NCBI RefSeq assembly: GCF_023499255.1
Contig: NZ_CP092183.1
Location: 1,309,501-1,373,500 of the forward strand
DNA: 64,000 nucleotides
Direction: 5' to 3'
Source: Couchioplanes caeruleus
GTDB lineage: Bacteria; Actinomycetota; Actinomycetes; Mycobacteriales; Micromonosporaceae
Shown here: positions 16,411 to 24,467 of the stretch, in pieces
How positions within the stretch are numbered: the first letter of the stretch is position 1
Layout of the letters: every line of letters begins with the position of its first letter
Notes under the pieces: generated by a model
The model's input: the letters and a program-made list of their open reading frames with translations, nothing else
What the model was told of the DNA's origin: nothing
The model's database searches: none
Program-made: the position numbers and the translations under genes

Positions 16411-17463
16411 TCACTCCATGTGGTCGCGCGGGTCCAGGTCGCCGGCGCGGCTGCTCAGGAGCCGGCGGTACGAGGCCAGCCGGCGCTGATCCGCCTTGCC
16501 GGACGCCACCCACGCGTCCAGGGCGCAGTCCACGTCGGCGGCGGTGTGCCCGCAGTTGGGCGGGCAGTCCACCGTGCCCTCGACCAGGTCGGGAAAGCCG
16601 TGCAGCAGGCTCTCCGCGCTCACGTGGGCGAGCCCGAAGCTGCGGATGCCGGGCGTGTCCACGATCCAGCCCGGGTCGCCCTTCCTGCGGACCCGGGGCA
16701 GCCGCAGCGCCACCGCGCTCGTCGAGGTGTGCCGCCCCTTGCCGACGGCGCTGACCACGCCGACAGCCCGCAGCGCGTCCGGCACGAGCCGGTTGACCAG
16801 CGTGGACTTGCCCACGCCGGAGTGCCCGACCAGCACCGAGATGCGCCCGGCGAGGTGCTCGCGCAGCTCCGCCAGGTCGCTCTCCGGCTGCACCAGCACG
16901 TACGGCAGGTCCAGCTCGGCGTAGTAGTCGAGCACCTGCTCGGGGCCCGCCAGGTCCGCCTTGGTCAGGCAGAGCAGCGGCTCGACGTCGGCGTCGTAGG
17001 CGGCCACCAGGCACCGGTCGATGAAGCCCGTCCGCGGCGGCGGGTCGGCCAGCGCGCTGACGATCACCAGCTGGTCGGCGTTGGCCACGACGACCCGCTC
17101 GAGGCGGCCCTCCGGCGTGGTGTCGTCGTCGTCGGCCGTACGGCGCAGCACGGACGTGCGCTCCGAGATGCGCACGATGCGGGCGAGCGCGCCCGCATCC
17201 CCGGAGACGTCGCCGACCAGGGCCACCCGGTCGCCCACGACGACGGACTTGCGGCCGAGCTCGCGGGCGCGCATCGCGGTGATGATCTCCGGCTCGCTGT
17301 CGGCGTCCTCCCGGACACAGCCGTAGCGGCCGCGGTCCACGGTGATCACGAGCGCGTCGACGGCGTCCTCGTGCTTGGGACGGGTGCGGGTACGCGGGCG
17401 CGACGACCGGCCCGGACGGATCCGGACGTCGTCCTCGTCGTACTCCCGTTTGCGTGGCGGCAG
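16411..17463 (-). CDS. rsgA: Ribosome small-subunit GTPase RsgA
   Basis: Protein of about 350 residues, a circularly permuted GTPase for 30S maturation. In order it has a basic N-terminal tail (RPGRSSRPRTRTRPK), an OB fold, the G4 motif LTKAD, the P-loop GHSGVGKST, DTPG, and a C-terminal zinc site (CPPNC-GH...C). No ATG, GTG or TTG lies in frame near the expected start. The best candidate is CTG 17463, six bases after AGGGAG and directly behind the aroA stop. The first in-frame Met falls well inside the OB fold. aroA and rsgA form an operon. Confidence 0.9.
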   Translation of the reverse strand: MPPRKREYDEDDVRIRPGRSSRPRTRTRPKHEDAVDALVITVDRGRYGCVREDADSEPEIITAMRARELGRKSVVVGDRVALVGDVSGDAGALARIVRISERTSVLRRTADDDDTTPEGRLERVVVANADQLVIVSALADPPPRTGFIDRCLVAAYDADVEPLLCLTKADLAGPEQVLDYYAELDLPYVLVQPESDLAELREHLAGRISVLVGHSGVGKSTLVNRLVPDALRAVGVVSAVGKGRHTSTSAVALRLPRVRRKGDPGWIVDTPGIRSFGLAHVSAESLLHGFPDLVEGTVDCPPNCGHTAADVDCALDAWVASGKADQRRLASYRRLLSSRAGDLDPRDHME

Positions 17464-17465
17464 GT

Positions 17466-18758
17466 TCAGCTCCCTGTCACGAGGCCGGCCCAGAGCTCGG
17501 GGAACTCGGGCAGCGTCTTCGACGTACACGCTACGTCGGTGAGCTCCGTACCCCCGGCGGCGAGGCCGATCACCGCCGCCGCGTGGGCCATCCGATGGTC
17601 CGCATACGTCTCGAGGGTGGCCGGCCGCAGCGGGCCGGGGGTGATGTCCAGCCCGTCGGGGTGCTCGACGACGCCGGCGCCGGCCCTGCCGAGCTCGCGG
17701 GCGAGCGCGGCGATGCGGTCGGTCTCGTGCCCGCGGATGTGCGCGACGCCGCGCAGCGACGACGGCGAGCCGGCCAGCGCGGCGAGCGCGGCGACGACCG
17801 GGGTGAGCTCGCTGACCTCGGACAGGTCGGCGTCGATGCCGCGCAGCTCGCCGGTGCCCCGCACGGTCAGCCCGTCGTCGCCCTGGCTCACCTCGGCGCC
17901 CAGGGCGGTGAGCAGCTCGGTCAGCGCGCCGACGGGCTGCCAGCTGTCGCGCGGCCATCCGGCGAGCGTGACCGCACCGCCGGTGACCATGGCGGCCGCG
18001 AAGAACGGCGCGGCGCCGGACAGGTCCGGCTCGATCTCCCACGTGCGCCCGTGCAGCGGCCCCGGCTCGACGGCCCACACGTCGGGAACGCTCTCGTCCA
18101 CCACCGCCCCGGCGGCCCGCAGCATGTGCGTGGTCATCCGCAGGTGCGGCGCGGACGGCACCGGCGGGCCCTCGTGCCGCAGCACCAGCCCCTTGCCGAA
18201 GCGCGGCGCGGACAGCAGCAGACCCGAGACGAACTGGCTGGAGCCGGAGGCGTCGATGACCGCCTCGCCGCCCGCCACCATGCCGGTGCCGCGCACGACG
18301 AGGGGCAGCCCGCCGGAGGGTGACGAGTCGACGACGACCCCGAGGGCCCGCAGCGCCTCGACGATCGGCCGCAGCGGGCGGTTGCGCGCGTGCGGGTCGC
18401 CGTCGAACGTCACCGTGCCGTCGGCCAGCGCGGCGACCGGGGGCGCGAAACGCATGATCGTGCCGGCCAGGCCGACGTCCACGGTGGCCGGCCCGCGCAA
18501 CGGGCCCGGCTCGACCGTCCACGTGTCGTCGGACGACGTGTCGATCGCGACCCCCAGGGCGCGCAGGCCGGCCGCCATCAGCGTGGTGTCGCGGGCGCGC
18601 AACGGGCGACGGATCTCGGACGGCCCGTCGGCGAGCGCGCTGAGCACCAGGGCGCGCGCGGTCATCGACTTCGAGCCGGGCAGCCGCACGGTGGCGGTCA
18701 CGGGACCCGAGGCGACCGGCGCTGTCCAGGGACGGGCTTCTGCTGTCACGGCGCCCAT
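17466..18758 (-). CDS. aroA: 3-phosphoshikimate 1-carboxyvinyltransferase (EPSP synthase)
   Basis: Protein of 430 residues catalysing EPSP formation from shikimate-3-phosphate and PEP in aromatic amino-acid synthesis. Conserved segments are LPGSKSMTARALVLSALA near residue 24, GLAGTIMRF around residue 95, the S-Q segment GSSQFVSGLLL and YADHRMAHAAAV near the C-terminus. Start ATG 18758 is used; GTG 18749, with CAGAAT seven bases upstream, is an alternative start for a leaderless message. Its stop lies 2 bp from the proposed rsgA start. Confidence 0.93.
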   Translation of the reverse strand: MGAVTAEARPWTAPVASGPVTATVRLPGSKSMTARALVLSALADGPSEIRRPLRARDTTLMAAGLRALGVAIDTSSDDTWTVEPGPLRGPATVDVGLAGTIMRFAPPVAALADGTVTFDGDPHARNRPLRPIVEALRALGVVVDSSPSGGLPLVVRGTGMVAGGEAVIDASGSSQFVSGLLLSAPRFGKGLVLRHEGPPVPSAPHLRMTTHMLRAAGAVVDESVPDVWAVEPGPLHGRTWEIEPDLSGAAPFFAAAMVTGGAVTLAGWPRDSWQPVGALTELLTALGAEVSQGDDGLTVRGTGELRGIDADLSEVSELTPVVAALAALAGSPSSLRGVAHIRGHETDRIAALARELGRAGAGVVEHPDGLDITPGPLRPATLETYADHRMAHAAAVIGLAAGGTELTDVACTSKTLPEFPELWAGLVTGS

Positions 18759-18869
18759 TCTGCCGGTCGGGTACGACAAGCTCACGCCGGCGTACCGGCG
18801 TGCCGGCACCCTGCACGAGCGGGTGCGGCCGGGCGGCCCGGCGGGTCAGCGGGCGAACGGCGTGCGGCG

Positions 18870-18875
18870 TAGGGT
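18870..18875 (+). promoter_or_regulatory. Leaderless -10 box (TAGGGT) for the SRAP gene
   Basis: TAGGGT ends seven bases before ATG 18883. The gene has no Shine-Dalgarno sequence, which fits leaderless translation. Confidence 0.55.
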
Positions 18876-18882
18876 CTGGCGC

Positions 18883-19572
18883 ATGTGCGGGCGGTACGCG
18901 ACGACGAAGAGCGAAGCCGATCTCGGCGAGCTCTTCGACGCTGTCGCGATCTCCGAGGCGCCGGCCGCCAGCTGGAACGTCGCACCGACCGATCCGGTGC
19001 CGCTGATCCGCATGTCCGAGCGCCACGACGCGCGGGTGGTCGACACCGCCCGCTGGGGCCTGGTGCCGCCGTGGGCCGAGGACCTGCGGGCCGGGTCCCG
19101 CATGATCAACGCCCGGGCCGAGACCGTCGCGCAGTCGCCGGCGTTCGCCCCGTCCTTCCAGCGCCGCCGCTGCCTCGTCCCGGCGGACGGCTGGTACGAG
19201 TGGGTCCGCACGGGCAAGCAGCGCCAGGCGTATTACATGACCCCGCTCGACTCCTCGGTGCTGGCGTTCGCGGGCATCTGGACGATGTGGCGGGGCGAGG
19301 CGCTGACCTGCAGCGTGCTGACCACCGCCGCGCTGGGCGGTCTGCGCTCGGTGCACGACCGGATGCCGCTGATCCTGCCTGCCGAGCGCTGGCCGGCATG
19401 GCTGGCGGGCGGCGGCGACGCCGGGGAGCTGCTGCGCCCGCTGCCCGAGCACGAGCTGGCGGCGATCGAGGTGCGCCCGGTGGGGCCCGGGGTGGGCAAC
19501 GTGCGCAACAACGGACCGGAGCTGATCGCGCCCGCGGCGGCGCCGGCGAAGCTGGAGGCAACGCTGTTCTGA
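18883..19572 (+). CDS. SRAP-family abasic-site DNA-protein crosslinking protein
   Basis: Protein of 229 residues homologous to YedK/HMCES. The family forms a thiazolidine crosslink with abasic sites in single-stranded DNA through the residue-2 cysteine, protecting them during replication. Here MCGRYATT places Cys2 right after the initiator Met, which fixes the start. NARAETV and GWYEW motifs and HDRMPLIL, containing the active-site His, are present. It is divergent from aroA, and a leaderless message is likely. Confidence 0.92.
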   Translation: MCGRYATTKSEADLGELFDAVAISEAPAASWNVAPTDPVPLIRMSERHDARVVDTARWGLVPPWAEDLRAGSRMINARAETVAQSPAFAPSFQRRRCLVPADGWYEWVRTGKQRQAYYMTPLDSSVLAFAGIWTMWRGEALTCSVLTTAALGGLRSVHDRMPLILPAERWPAWLAGGGDAGELLRPLPEHELAAIEVRPVGPGVGNVRNNGPELIAPAAAPAKLEATLF

Positions 19573-19607
19573 CCGCTTCCGTATCCCGCAATGCGGCCGG
19601 AAGCGGT
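19572..19607 (+). terminator. Stem-loop after the SRAP gene
   Basis: ACCGCTTCCG at 19572-19581 pairs with CGGAAGCGGT at 19598-19607, and the loop contains a smaller CCGCA/TGCGG hairpin. It starts at the stop codon and has no T-run. Confidence 0.65.
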
Positions 19608-19814
19608 GTCCGAATTGCCGTGTCGCCGCTCATTCGCGTGCCGCTTTGCCCCCATAGGTTCGGCTTTTCAACTCCCAACTTTGTTGCGAGATAGATAAGA
19701 CCCTTGTTCTGATCTTCCTCGGTGCGATAGAAACCAGCGCCGGTGTGGTGACGGTACGCACGGTGCGGACTGCGTCGCCACGGCTCTACCGGTACCCACG
19801 GGGGAGGTGGGCTG

Positions 19815-20210
19815 ATGACACGCGCTCGTATGCCGCGTCCACATGAAGTTGCCATTGCACGGCGTGACCCGAGGCTCCTGGAAGCCATCGCGGAACGCCG
19901 GTCCGACGAAGCCTGGCGCACCCGCGGCGCCTGCCGCACGGTTGATCCGGAAACCTTTTTCCCGGCTCCGAACGAGCCCTCCGAGAGTGCCGTCGCGCTC
20001 TGCGGAGCCTGCGACGTCCAAGGGCCCTGCCTGGCCTGGGCGCTGCAGGTCGGCGACTGCCACGGGGTCTGGGGCGGCACCACGCCCCGCGAGCGCCGCG
20101 CGATGCTGATCGCCTGGCGCGAGCGGGTCCAGCCCAACGGCGACCCGGTCGACGACGGGCCGGACGAGGAGGACCGCCGCCTGCTGACCCTCGAGCCGGT
20201 CAGCCGGTAA
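19815..20210 (+). CDS. WhiB-family iron-sulfur regulator
   Basis: Protein of 131 residues. The four cluster-binding cysteines are Cys40, Cys63, Cys66 and Cys72, followed by the GVWGG turn (84-88) and a basic stretch TPRERRAM. WhiB proteins carry a redox- or NO-sensitive [4Fe-4S] cluster and bind region 4 of the primary sigma factor. The N-terminal extension of ~35 residues and acidic tail do not match WhiB1, WhiB4 or WhiB7, so no symbol is given. ATG 19815 has GGAGG seven bases upstream. Confidence 0.88.
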   Translation: MTRARMPRPHEVAIARRDPRLLEAIAERRSDEAWRTRGACRTVDPETFFPAPNEPSESAVALCGACDVQGPCLAWALQVGDCHGVWGGTTPRERRAMLIAWRERVQPNGDPVDDGPDEEDRRLLTLEPVSR

Positions 20211-20296
20211 GGCGGTAGCACCCGGGCCGGTCGGCGATCCTTCGCCGGCCGGCTCAACCATGCCCGGACGTTCCGCGGGCCGGTCATCATGGGTGC

Positions 20297-20899
20297 GTGC
20301 CCACCCACGAGATCGACACGCCGCGCGGCCCCGCCCGCGTTCAGATCGCCGAGCCTGCCACGGCGCCCGCCGCCCTGCTCGTGCTGGGCCACGGCGCCGG
20401 CGGGGACGTCGACGCGCCCGACCTGACCGCCGTGCACGACGCCGCCGTCGCCGCGGGCGTACGGGTGGCGCTCGTCACTCAGCCCTATCGGGTGGCGGGC
20501 CGCCGCGCCCCCGCACCCGCCGGCCACCTCGACGAGGCGTGGGCCGCCGTGGTCGCCGGGATACGCGAGGAAGGGCTCCCGCTGATCGTGGGCGGGCGCT
20601 CCAGCGGTGCCCGGGTCGCCTGCCGGACGGCGTACGCGCTCGGCGCCGCCGGAGTGCTCGCGCTGGCGTTTCCGCTGCACCCGCCCGGCAAGCCCGAGCG
20701 CAGCCGCGCCGACGAGCTGCCCGCGGACCTGCCGGTGCTCGTCGTCAACGGCGACCGGGACCCGTTCGGGGTGCCCGAGGCGCGCGGGAGCGTGGAGGTG
20801 GCCGTACGCCCCGGAGCCGTCCACGACTTGCGCCGCGACCTGCCCGGCACCGCGGAGATCGCGGTCGGCTGGTTGCGCCGCCACGGCTGGACCCGGTAA
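20297..20899 (+). CDS. Alpha/beta hydrolase, KANL3/Tex30-like
   Basis: Protein of 200 residues with a short alpha/beta-hydrolase fold. It has an LGHGAGG oxyanion segment, the nucleophile elbow [20 protein letters not shown] carrying the acid, and a late His in GAVHDLR. It is similar to the small dienelactone-hydrolase-like proteins common in bacteria; the substrate is unknown. GTG 20297 has no Shine-Dalgarno sequence, and CATCAT lies six bases upstream, so it may be leaderless. The sigR promoter begins four bases after its stop. Confidence 0.8.
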   Translation: MPTHEIDTPRGPARVQIAEPATAPAALLVLGHGAGGDVDAPDLTAVHDAAVAAGVRVALVTQPYRVAGRRAPAPAGHLDEAWAAVVAGIREEGLPLIVGGRSSGARVACRTAYALGAAGVLALAFPLHPPGKPERSRADELPADLPVLVVNGDRDPFGVPEARGSVEVAVRPGAVHDLRRDLPGTAEIAVGWLRRHGWTR

Positions 20900-20902
20900 G
20901 TC

Positions 20903-20928
20903 GGAATGCGGACATGTGCCAATCCGTT
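20903..20928 (+). promoter_or_regulatory. SigR-type promoter GGAAT-N18-GTT
   Basis: GGAAT at 20903-20907 and GTT at 20926-20928 are separated by exactly 18 bases, the consensus of SigR/SigH-class thiol-stress promoters. It would produce a message covering the long form of the sigma factor, a positive loop as in Streptomyces coelicolor. Confidence 0.75.
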
Positions 20929-20969
20929 ACACCCCCTGCGAAGGCTGTACGTCGGAAGGGGCACTTGAG

Positions 20970-21815
20970 GTGCAAGCCGGAATCGGATTCGTCGAACGCG
21001 ACGGCACGCAGGCCAGGAAGGTGCAGGCGCTCCTGCGCTCGCCGGAATGGCCCGCGGTGTCGCCGGCGGCCCTCACGCCATCGGTGAGTGTCAGCACACC
21101 CGCGGTTTTTGAATCTGCGGACGGGGCACTACCCGTATCCTCGGCGGGGCGGTCGAGGGGAGACGTGCGGGTGACGCCAACAGAGCGGCCAACGGAACGA
21201 ATGGAACGGACCGGACGCAGCGAGCGGACCGACGAGCGCCGTGCGCGCTTCGAGCGGGACGCGCTGCCGTTCGTGGATCAGCTGTATGCGGCGGGACTGC
21301 GCATGACGCGCAACCCGGCCGACGCCGAGGACCTGGTGCAGGAGACGTTCCTGAAGGCGTTCTCCGCGTTCCACCAGTTCGAGGAGGGCACCAACCTCAA
21401 GGCCTGGCTGTACCGCATCCTGACGAACACGTACATCAACTCGTACCGGCGCAAGCAGCGGCAGCCCGTGCAGGCGCCGACCGAGGAGATCTCGGACTGG
21501 CAGCTCGCGGCGAGTGAGTCGCACACGTCCGCCGGCCTGCGCTCGGCCGAGACCGAGGCGCTGGACCGGCTGCCCGACAGCGACGTCAAGGACGCGCTGC
21601 AGCAGCTCCCGGAGGAATTCCGGCTGGCCGTCTACCTCGCCGATGTCGAGGGTTTCTCGTACAAGGAGATCGCCGACATCATGGGTACGCCGATCGGCAC
21701 CGTCATGTCGCGCCTGCACCGCGGCCGGCGCAACCTGCGCAAGCTGCTCGAGCAGTACGCGGTGGACCGGGGCATCACCCGCACGTCCGGCGCTCCGGCC
21801 GCACAGGAGGCGTGA
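20970..21815 (+). CDS. sigR: ECF sigma factor SigR/SigH, with long and short start sites
   Basis: RNA polymerase sigma factor of the thiol-oxidative stress group. Region 2 ([14 protein letters not shown]) and region 4 ([20 protein letters not shown]) closely match Streptomyces SigR. Two starts are supported. GTG 20970 gives 281 residues with a 67-residue extension and lies behind the SigR-type promoter. GTG 21171, eight bases after GAGGGGAG, gives the usual 214-residue form. In S. coelicolor the extended product is an unstable, inducible isoform. The stop overlaps the first possible start of the downstream anti-sigma gene. Confidence 0.93.
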   Translation: MQAGIGFVERDGTQARKVQALLRSPEWPAVSPAALTPSVSVSTPAVFESADGALPVSSAGRSRGDVRVTPTERPTERMERTGRSERTDERRARFERDALPFVDQLYAAGLRMTRNPADAEDLVQETFLKAFSAFHQFEEGTNLKAWLYRILTNTYINSYRRKQRQPVQAPTEEISDWQLAASESHTSAGLRSAETEALDRLPDSDVKDALQQLPEEFRLAVYLADVEGFSYKEIADIMGTPIGTVMSRLHRGRRNLRKLLEQYAVDRGITRTSGAPAAQEA

Positions 21816-21820
21816 GCGAC

Positions 21821-22099
21821 GTGAGCGACGAGGACCACAAGACCGACTGCAGCGTCGTGATCAGCGAGGTGTATCTGTACCTCGACCTGGAGTGCAGCGA
21901 CGAGCGGCGCACGCTGATCCAGCAGCACCTCGACGACTGCTCGCACTGCCTGCGCGAGTACGGCATCGAGCACGAGGTGAAGGCGCTCGTGGCCCGCTGC
22001 TGCGGCGACGAGACCGCCCCTCAGGAGCTGCGCGAACGGCTCCGGACGAAGCTCAGCGAGTACGCCGTCGAGGCCGAGAGCCGGGAGTTCCTCGCCTAG
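21821..22099 (+). CDS. rsrA: Zinc-binding anti-sigma factor RsrA
   Basis: A 92-residue ZAS-family protein that holds SigR in reducing conditions and releases it when its cysteines form disulfides. The HLDDCSHC segment provides the H-x3-C-x2-C core; further cysteines are in KTDCS, LEC and ARCCG. GTG 21821 is preferred because it gives the family N-terminus and suits the AGGAGG spacing (ten bases). GTG 21812, overlapping the sigR stop, would add three residues. Gene order sigR-rsrA is the family norm. Confidence 0.92.
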   Translation: MSDEDHKTDCSVVISEVYLYLDLECSDERRTLIQQHLDDCSHCLREYGIEHEVKALVARCCGDETAPQELRERLRTKLSEYAVEAESREFLA

Positions 22100-22114
22100 G
22101 GCGTACCGCACGAC

Positions 22115-22152
22115 GACGAAGGGCCCGCAGCGAACGCTGCGGGCCCTTCGTC
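22115..22152. terminator. Strong bidirectional terminator after rsrA and bL37
   Basis: A perfect 17-bp inverted repeat (22115-22131 with 22136-22152) around a GAAC loop, between two convergent genes. Confidence 0.92.
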
Positions 22153-22162
22153 TTGCCACGGC

Positions 22163-22237
22163 TCAGGAGTTGGGGCGCTTGCCGTGGTTCGCGCTGCTCT
22201 TCTTCCGGGCCTTCTTCTTGCGGGCCTTCTTGGCCAT
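22163..22237 (-). CDS. 24-residue large-subunit ribosomal protein bL37
   Basis: A 24-codon gene encoding a very basic peptide that begins MAKKARKKKARKKSS and ends ANHGKRPNS. It matches the actinobacterial ribosomal protein bL37, first seen in mycobacterial 50S structures, whose C-terminal ANHGKRPN is diagnostic. The ribosome site GAGGAG lies about six bases before ATG 22237, and a strong terminator follows the stop. It is easily missed because of its length. Confidence 0.85.
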   Translation of the reverse strand: MAKKARKKKARKKSSANHGKRPNS

Positions 22238-22414
22238 GTCGTTCTCCTCGTCCTCCGGCCGCGCGCGGCGGGCGGTGCGGTCTTCCCGGCGGCGACGGCC
22301 GCGGGTACGTCCAACCCGCCGATCGTAGTCGGCCCGGCGGCACGTCCCGTATGCCCCCGTGGGCGACCCGTGATTGGATACCGTCACCTGAGAACCTCGA
22401 CGAGGAGGAGCACC

Positions 22415-22630
22415 ATGGCCGACGAGATCCGTGCCGAGATGGTGGCCAACGTGTGGAAGGTCGTGGCCGCGCCCGGCGCCGACGTCACGGAGGGCGACAC
22501 GCTGGTGATCCTCGAATCGATGAAGATGGAGATCCCGGTGCTGGCCGAGACCGACGGGGTCCTCGCTCAGCTCGCGGTCAACGAGGGCGACGTCGTCCAG
22601 GAGGGCGACCTGATCGCCGTCATCGAGTAG
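22415..22630 (+). CDS. Biotin/lipoyl attachment domain protein (biotin carboxyl carrier)
   Basis: A 71-residue single biotinyl domain with the modification motif ESMKMEIP (Lys37 expected to carry biotin) and flanking Gly/Val turns. Such free-standing carriers serve acyl-CoA carboxylases; no carboxylase subunit is adjacent. ATG 22415 follows GAGGAGGAG closely. It is convergent with the TPR gene, with one base between the stops. Confidence 0.9.
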   Translation: MADEIRAEMVANVWKVVAAPGADVTEGDTLVILESMKMEIPVLAETDGVLAQLAVNEGDVVQEGDLIAVIE

Positions 22631-22631
22631 G

Positions 22632-24251
22632 TCAGCGTCCCGGCAGCCACCGGCGCAGGCGCCCGCCGCGGCGGCGTTCCCGCTGGTGGGGCACGAGCGG
22701 GACGTCGTACGTCTCCTCGGCCCGGACGATCGCGGCGGCGCGGTCGCGCACCTCGGGGGCGAGCTCCGGCGTCGACAGCGCCAGGTGCGCCACGGACCAC
22801 GCGACCGCCGTGCCCGCCGCCTCGTCCAGGCGGCGGGACACCAGCTCGGCCACGTCCCGCCGGGCCGCCGGATCCACCCACGCGTACGTGACCAGCGCGA
22901 ACAGCGCCGCCTCGGTGATCCGGTCGAGGCCGCCGGTGGCGAGCCCGGTCAGCAGGCGGCGGCGGGCCGACCCGGCCCAGGACTCGTCGGTGCGGTGGTG
23001 CAGCAGGCCCAGGCAGGCCCACACCGTGGCGCAGCGGTGCCACAGCGCCGGGTCGTGGGCGGCCAGGGCGCGGCCCGTCTCGTCGTCCGGCGCCGGCGGC
23101 GGGGTGGCGATCAGCGCCAGCAGGTCCTCCACCTCGACCAGGACGAGCCCGAGCGCGGCGTCGTACGCGGCCGGCGGATGCGGCCAGAGCGGATGCGCGA
23201 CCCGGTGCAGCCGCTGCACCGCCTCGGGCGTGGGGCGGCCGGCGACGAACGGCTCGCGGGCGGGGTCCGCCGGCGTGCCGGGCGCCGACGGGACCCGGCT
23301 GAGCCACGGCTGATCGGCGCAGCACTCGGCGAGGTCGGCGTGCTCGTGCGAGTCGTCCGGGTGGTCGCGCTGGAAGTCGGCGAGGCGGACGAGGTGGGCC
23401 AGGTCGCCGTCGGCCCGGTAGCGCAGGCGGTGCGCCGTGTGCACCGCGCAGTCGTACTCGGGGTTCTTCAGCAGGGCGCGGTCGATCCAGGCGAGCGCGT
23501 CGTCCAGGCGGCCGTGGTCGGCGAGGGTGCCGGCGATGTCGGCGTACACCGACAGGTCGTCGGGGTCGTACATCACCGCGCGGCGCAGGGCGGCGAGGCT
23601 CTCCGGGATGCGGCCGGCGCTGCGGTACGCGTACCCGAGCCAGATCTCCGCCAGCTTCGAGGGCCGCAGCCGCGCTCCCAGCGCCGCCCATTCGACGGCT
23701 TCCGCCACCTCGCCGAGCCGGCGCGCCAGCGCGGAGCCGGCGCCGAGCAACATTGCGTGCTCGGCGTGCGCCGCGACGGCGTTGCGCACGAGCGTCAGGT
23801 ACGGCTGCAGCGCCGGGCGCCCGGCCTCGGGGGCGGGATCGCCGATCGCCGTGCACAGCTGCATGACGATCCGGGCGAGCAGCCCCGGCTCGAGCCGCTC
23901 GGCGAGCTCCGGGTCGCTGACCCACGGCACGCCGGCCCAGTCCACGCCGGGGGTGTGCCCGCTCGCCGCGGCGAGCAGCGGCAGGCCGTCCTCGGGGCGC
24001 CCGGCGGCGGCGAGCAGGTGCGCGCGGGCCACGACCGTACCCACGAAGGCGTGTTGTTCCAGCGGGAACAGCTCGAGGCCACCGTCGGCGCGCGCGGCGA
24101 GCCGGCCGAGCAGCTCGTGCGTCTCGGGAAGGGTGGGTGCGTGCGCGATCGCGCCGGCCAGGTGGTCGGCGGCGTGGTGCATCTCGCCGCGTTCGAGGGC
24201 CGCGCGGGCCTGCTCGAGGTCGCGGTCCGCGGAGCGCCGGGAGTCGTCCAT
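22632..24251 (-). CDS. TPR-repeat protein of unknown role
   Basis: Protein of 539 residues built mainly of alpha-helical repeats. Tetratricopeptide-like units are clearest at residues ~180-280 (WLGYAYRSAGRIPESLAALRRA, then DLSVYADIAGTLADHGRLDDALAW). It has no signal peptide, membrane helix or catalytic motif and ends in a basic tail (RRRGGRLRRWLPGR). It probably serves as a scaffold. ATG 24251 has GAGGAAGG eight bases upstream; the longer frame is not favoured. Confidence 0.7.
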   Translation of the reverse strand: MDDSRRSADRDLEQARAALERGEMHHAADHLAGAIAHAPTLPETHELLGRLAARADGGLELFPLEQHAFVGTVVARAHLLAAAGRPEDGLPLLAAASGHTPGVDWAGVPWVSDPELAERLEPGLLARIVMQLCTAIGDPAPEAGRPALQPYLTLVRNAVAAHAEHAMLLGAGSALARRLGEVAEAVEWAALGARLRPSKLAEIWLGYAYRSAGRIPESLAALRRAVMYDPDDLSVYADIAGTLADHGRLDDALAWIDRALLKNPEYDCAVHTAHRLRYRADGDLAHLVRLADFQRDHPDDSHEHADLAECCADQPWLSRVPSAPGTPADPAREPFVAGRPTPEAVQRLHRVAHPLWPHPPAAYDAALGLVLVEVEDLLALIATPPPAPDDETGRALAAHDPALWHRCATVWACLGLLHHRTDESWAGSARRRLLTGLATGGLDRITEAALFALVTYAWVDPAARRDVAELVSRRLDEAAGTAVAWSVAHLALSTPELAPEVRDRAAAIVRAEETYDVPLVPHQRERRRGGRLRRWLPGR

Positions 24252-24374
24252 GGCCACGCCTTCCTCGCCGCGCGGGCCCGGCCGACGACACCGTTCCCCA
24301 CGCGAGTGGTGGCACGCCGTGTGCCACCGCACGCGAGCCTAGGCGACGATCCTCGATATGTCAGTCCTGTCTCG

Positions 24375-24453
24375 CTGCGCAGTAGTGCTCAATGCGTTGC
24401 GATTCCGCGCTCAAACGTGCAAGACTGCGCACCGTACGAGCGGCAGTGCGCAG
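24375..24453. promoter_or_regulatory. Three TGCGCA boxes upstream of the SIS gene
   Basis: CTGCGCAG (palindrome, 24375-24382), CTGCGCA (24425-24431) and TGCGCAG (24447-24453) occur in the 216-bp gap before the SIS gene. The last two form an inverted repeat with a 15-bp spacer. This is a possible operator; no known regulator consensus was matched. Confidence 0.35.
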
Positions 24454-24467
24454 AGGGGGAAGGTCCA

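Noticed and set aside
20953..21060. Further SigR-type promoters at GGAAT near 20979 and 21048
   Set aside because: Neither has GTT at 18 or 19 bases downstream.
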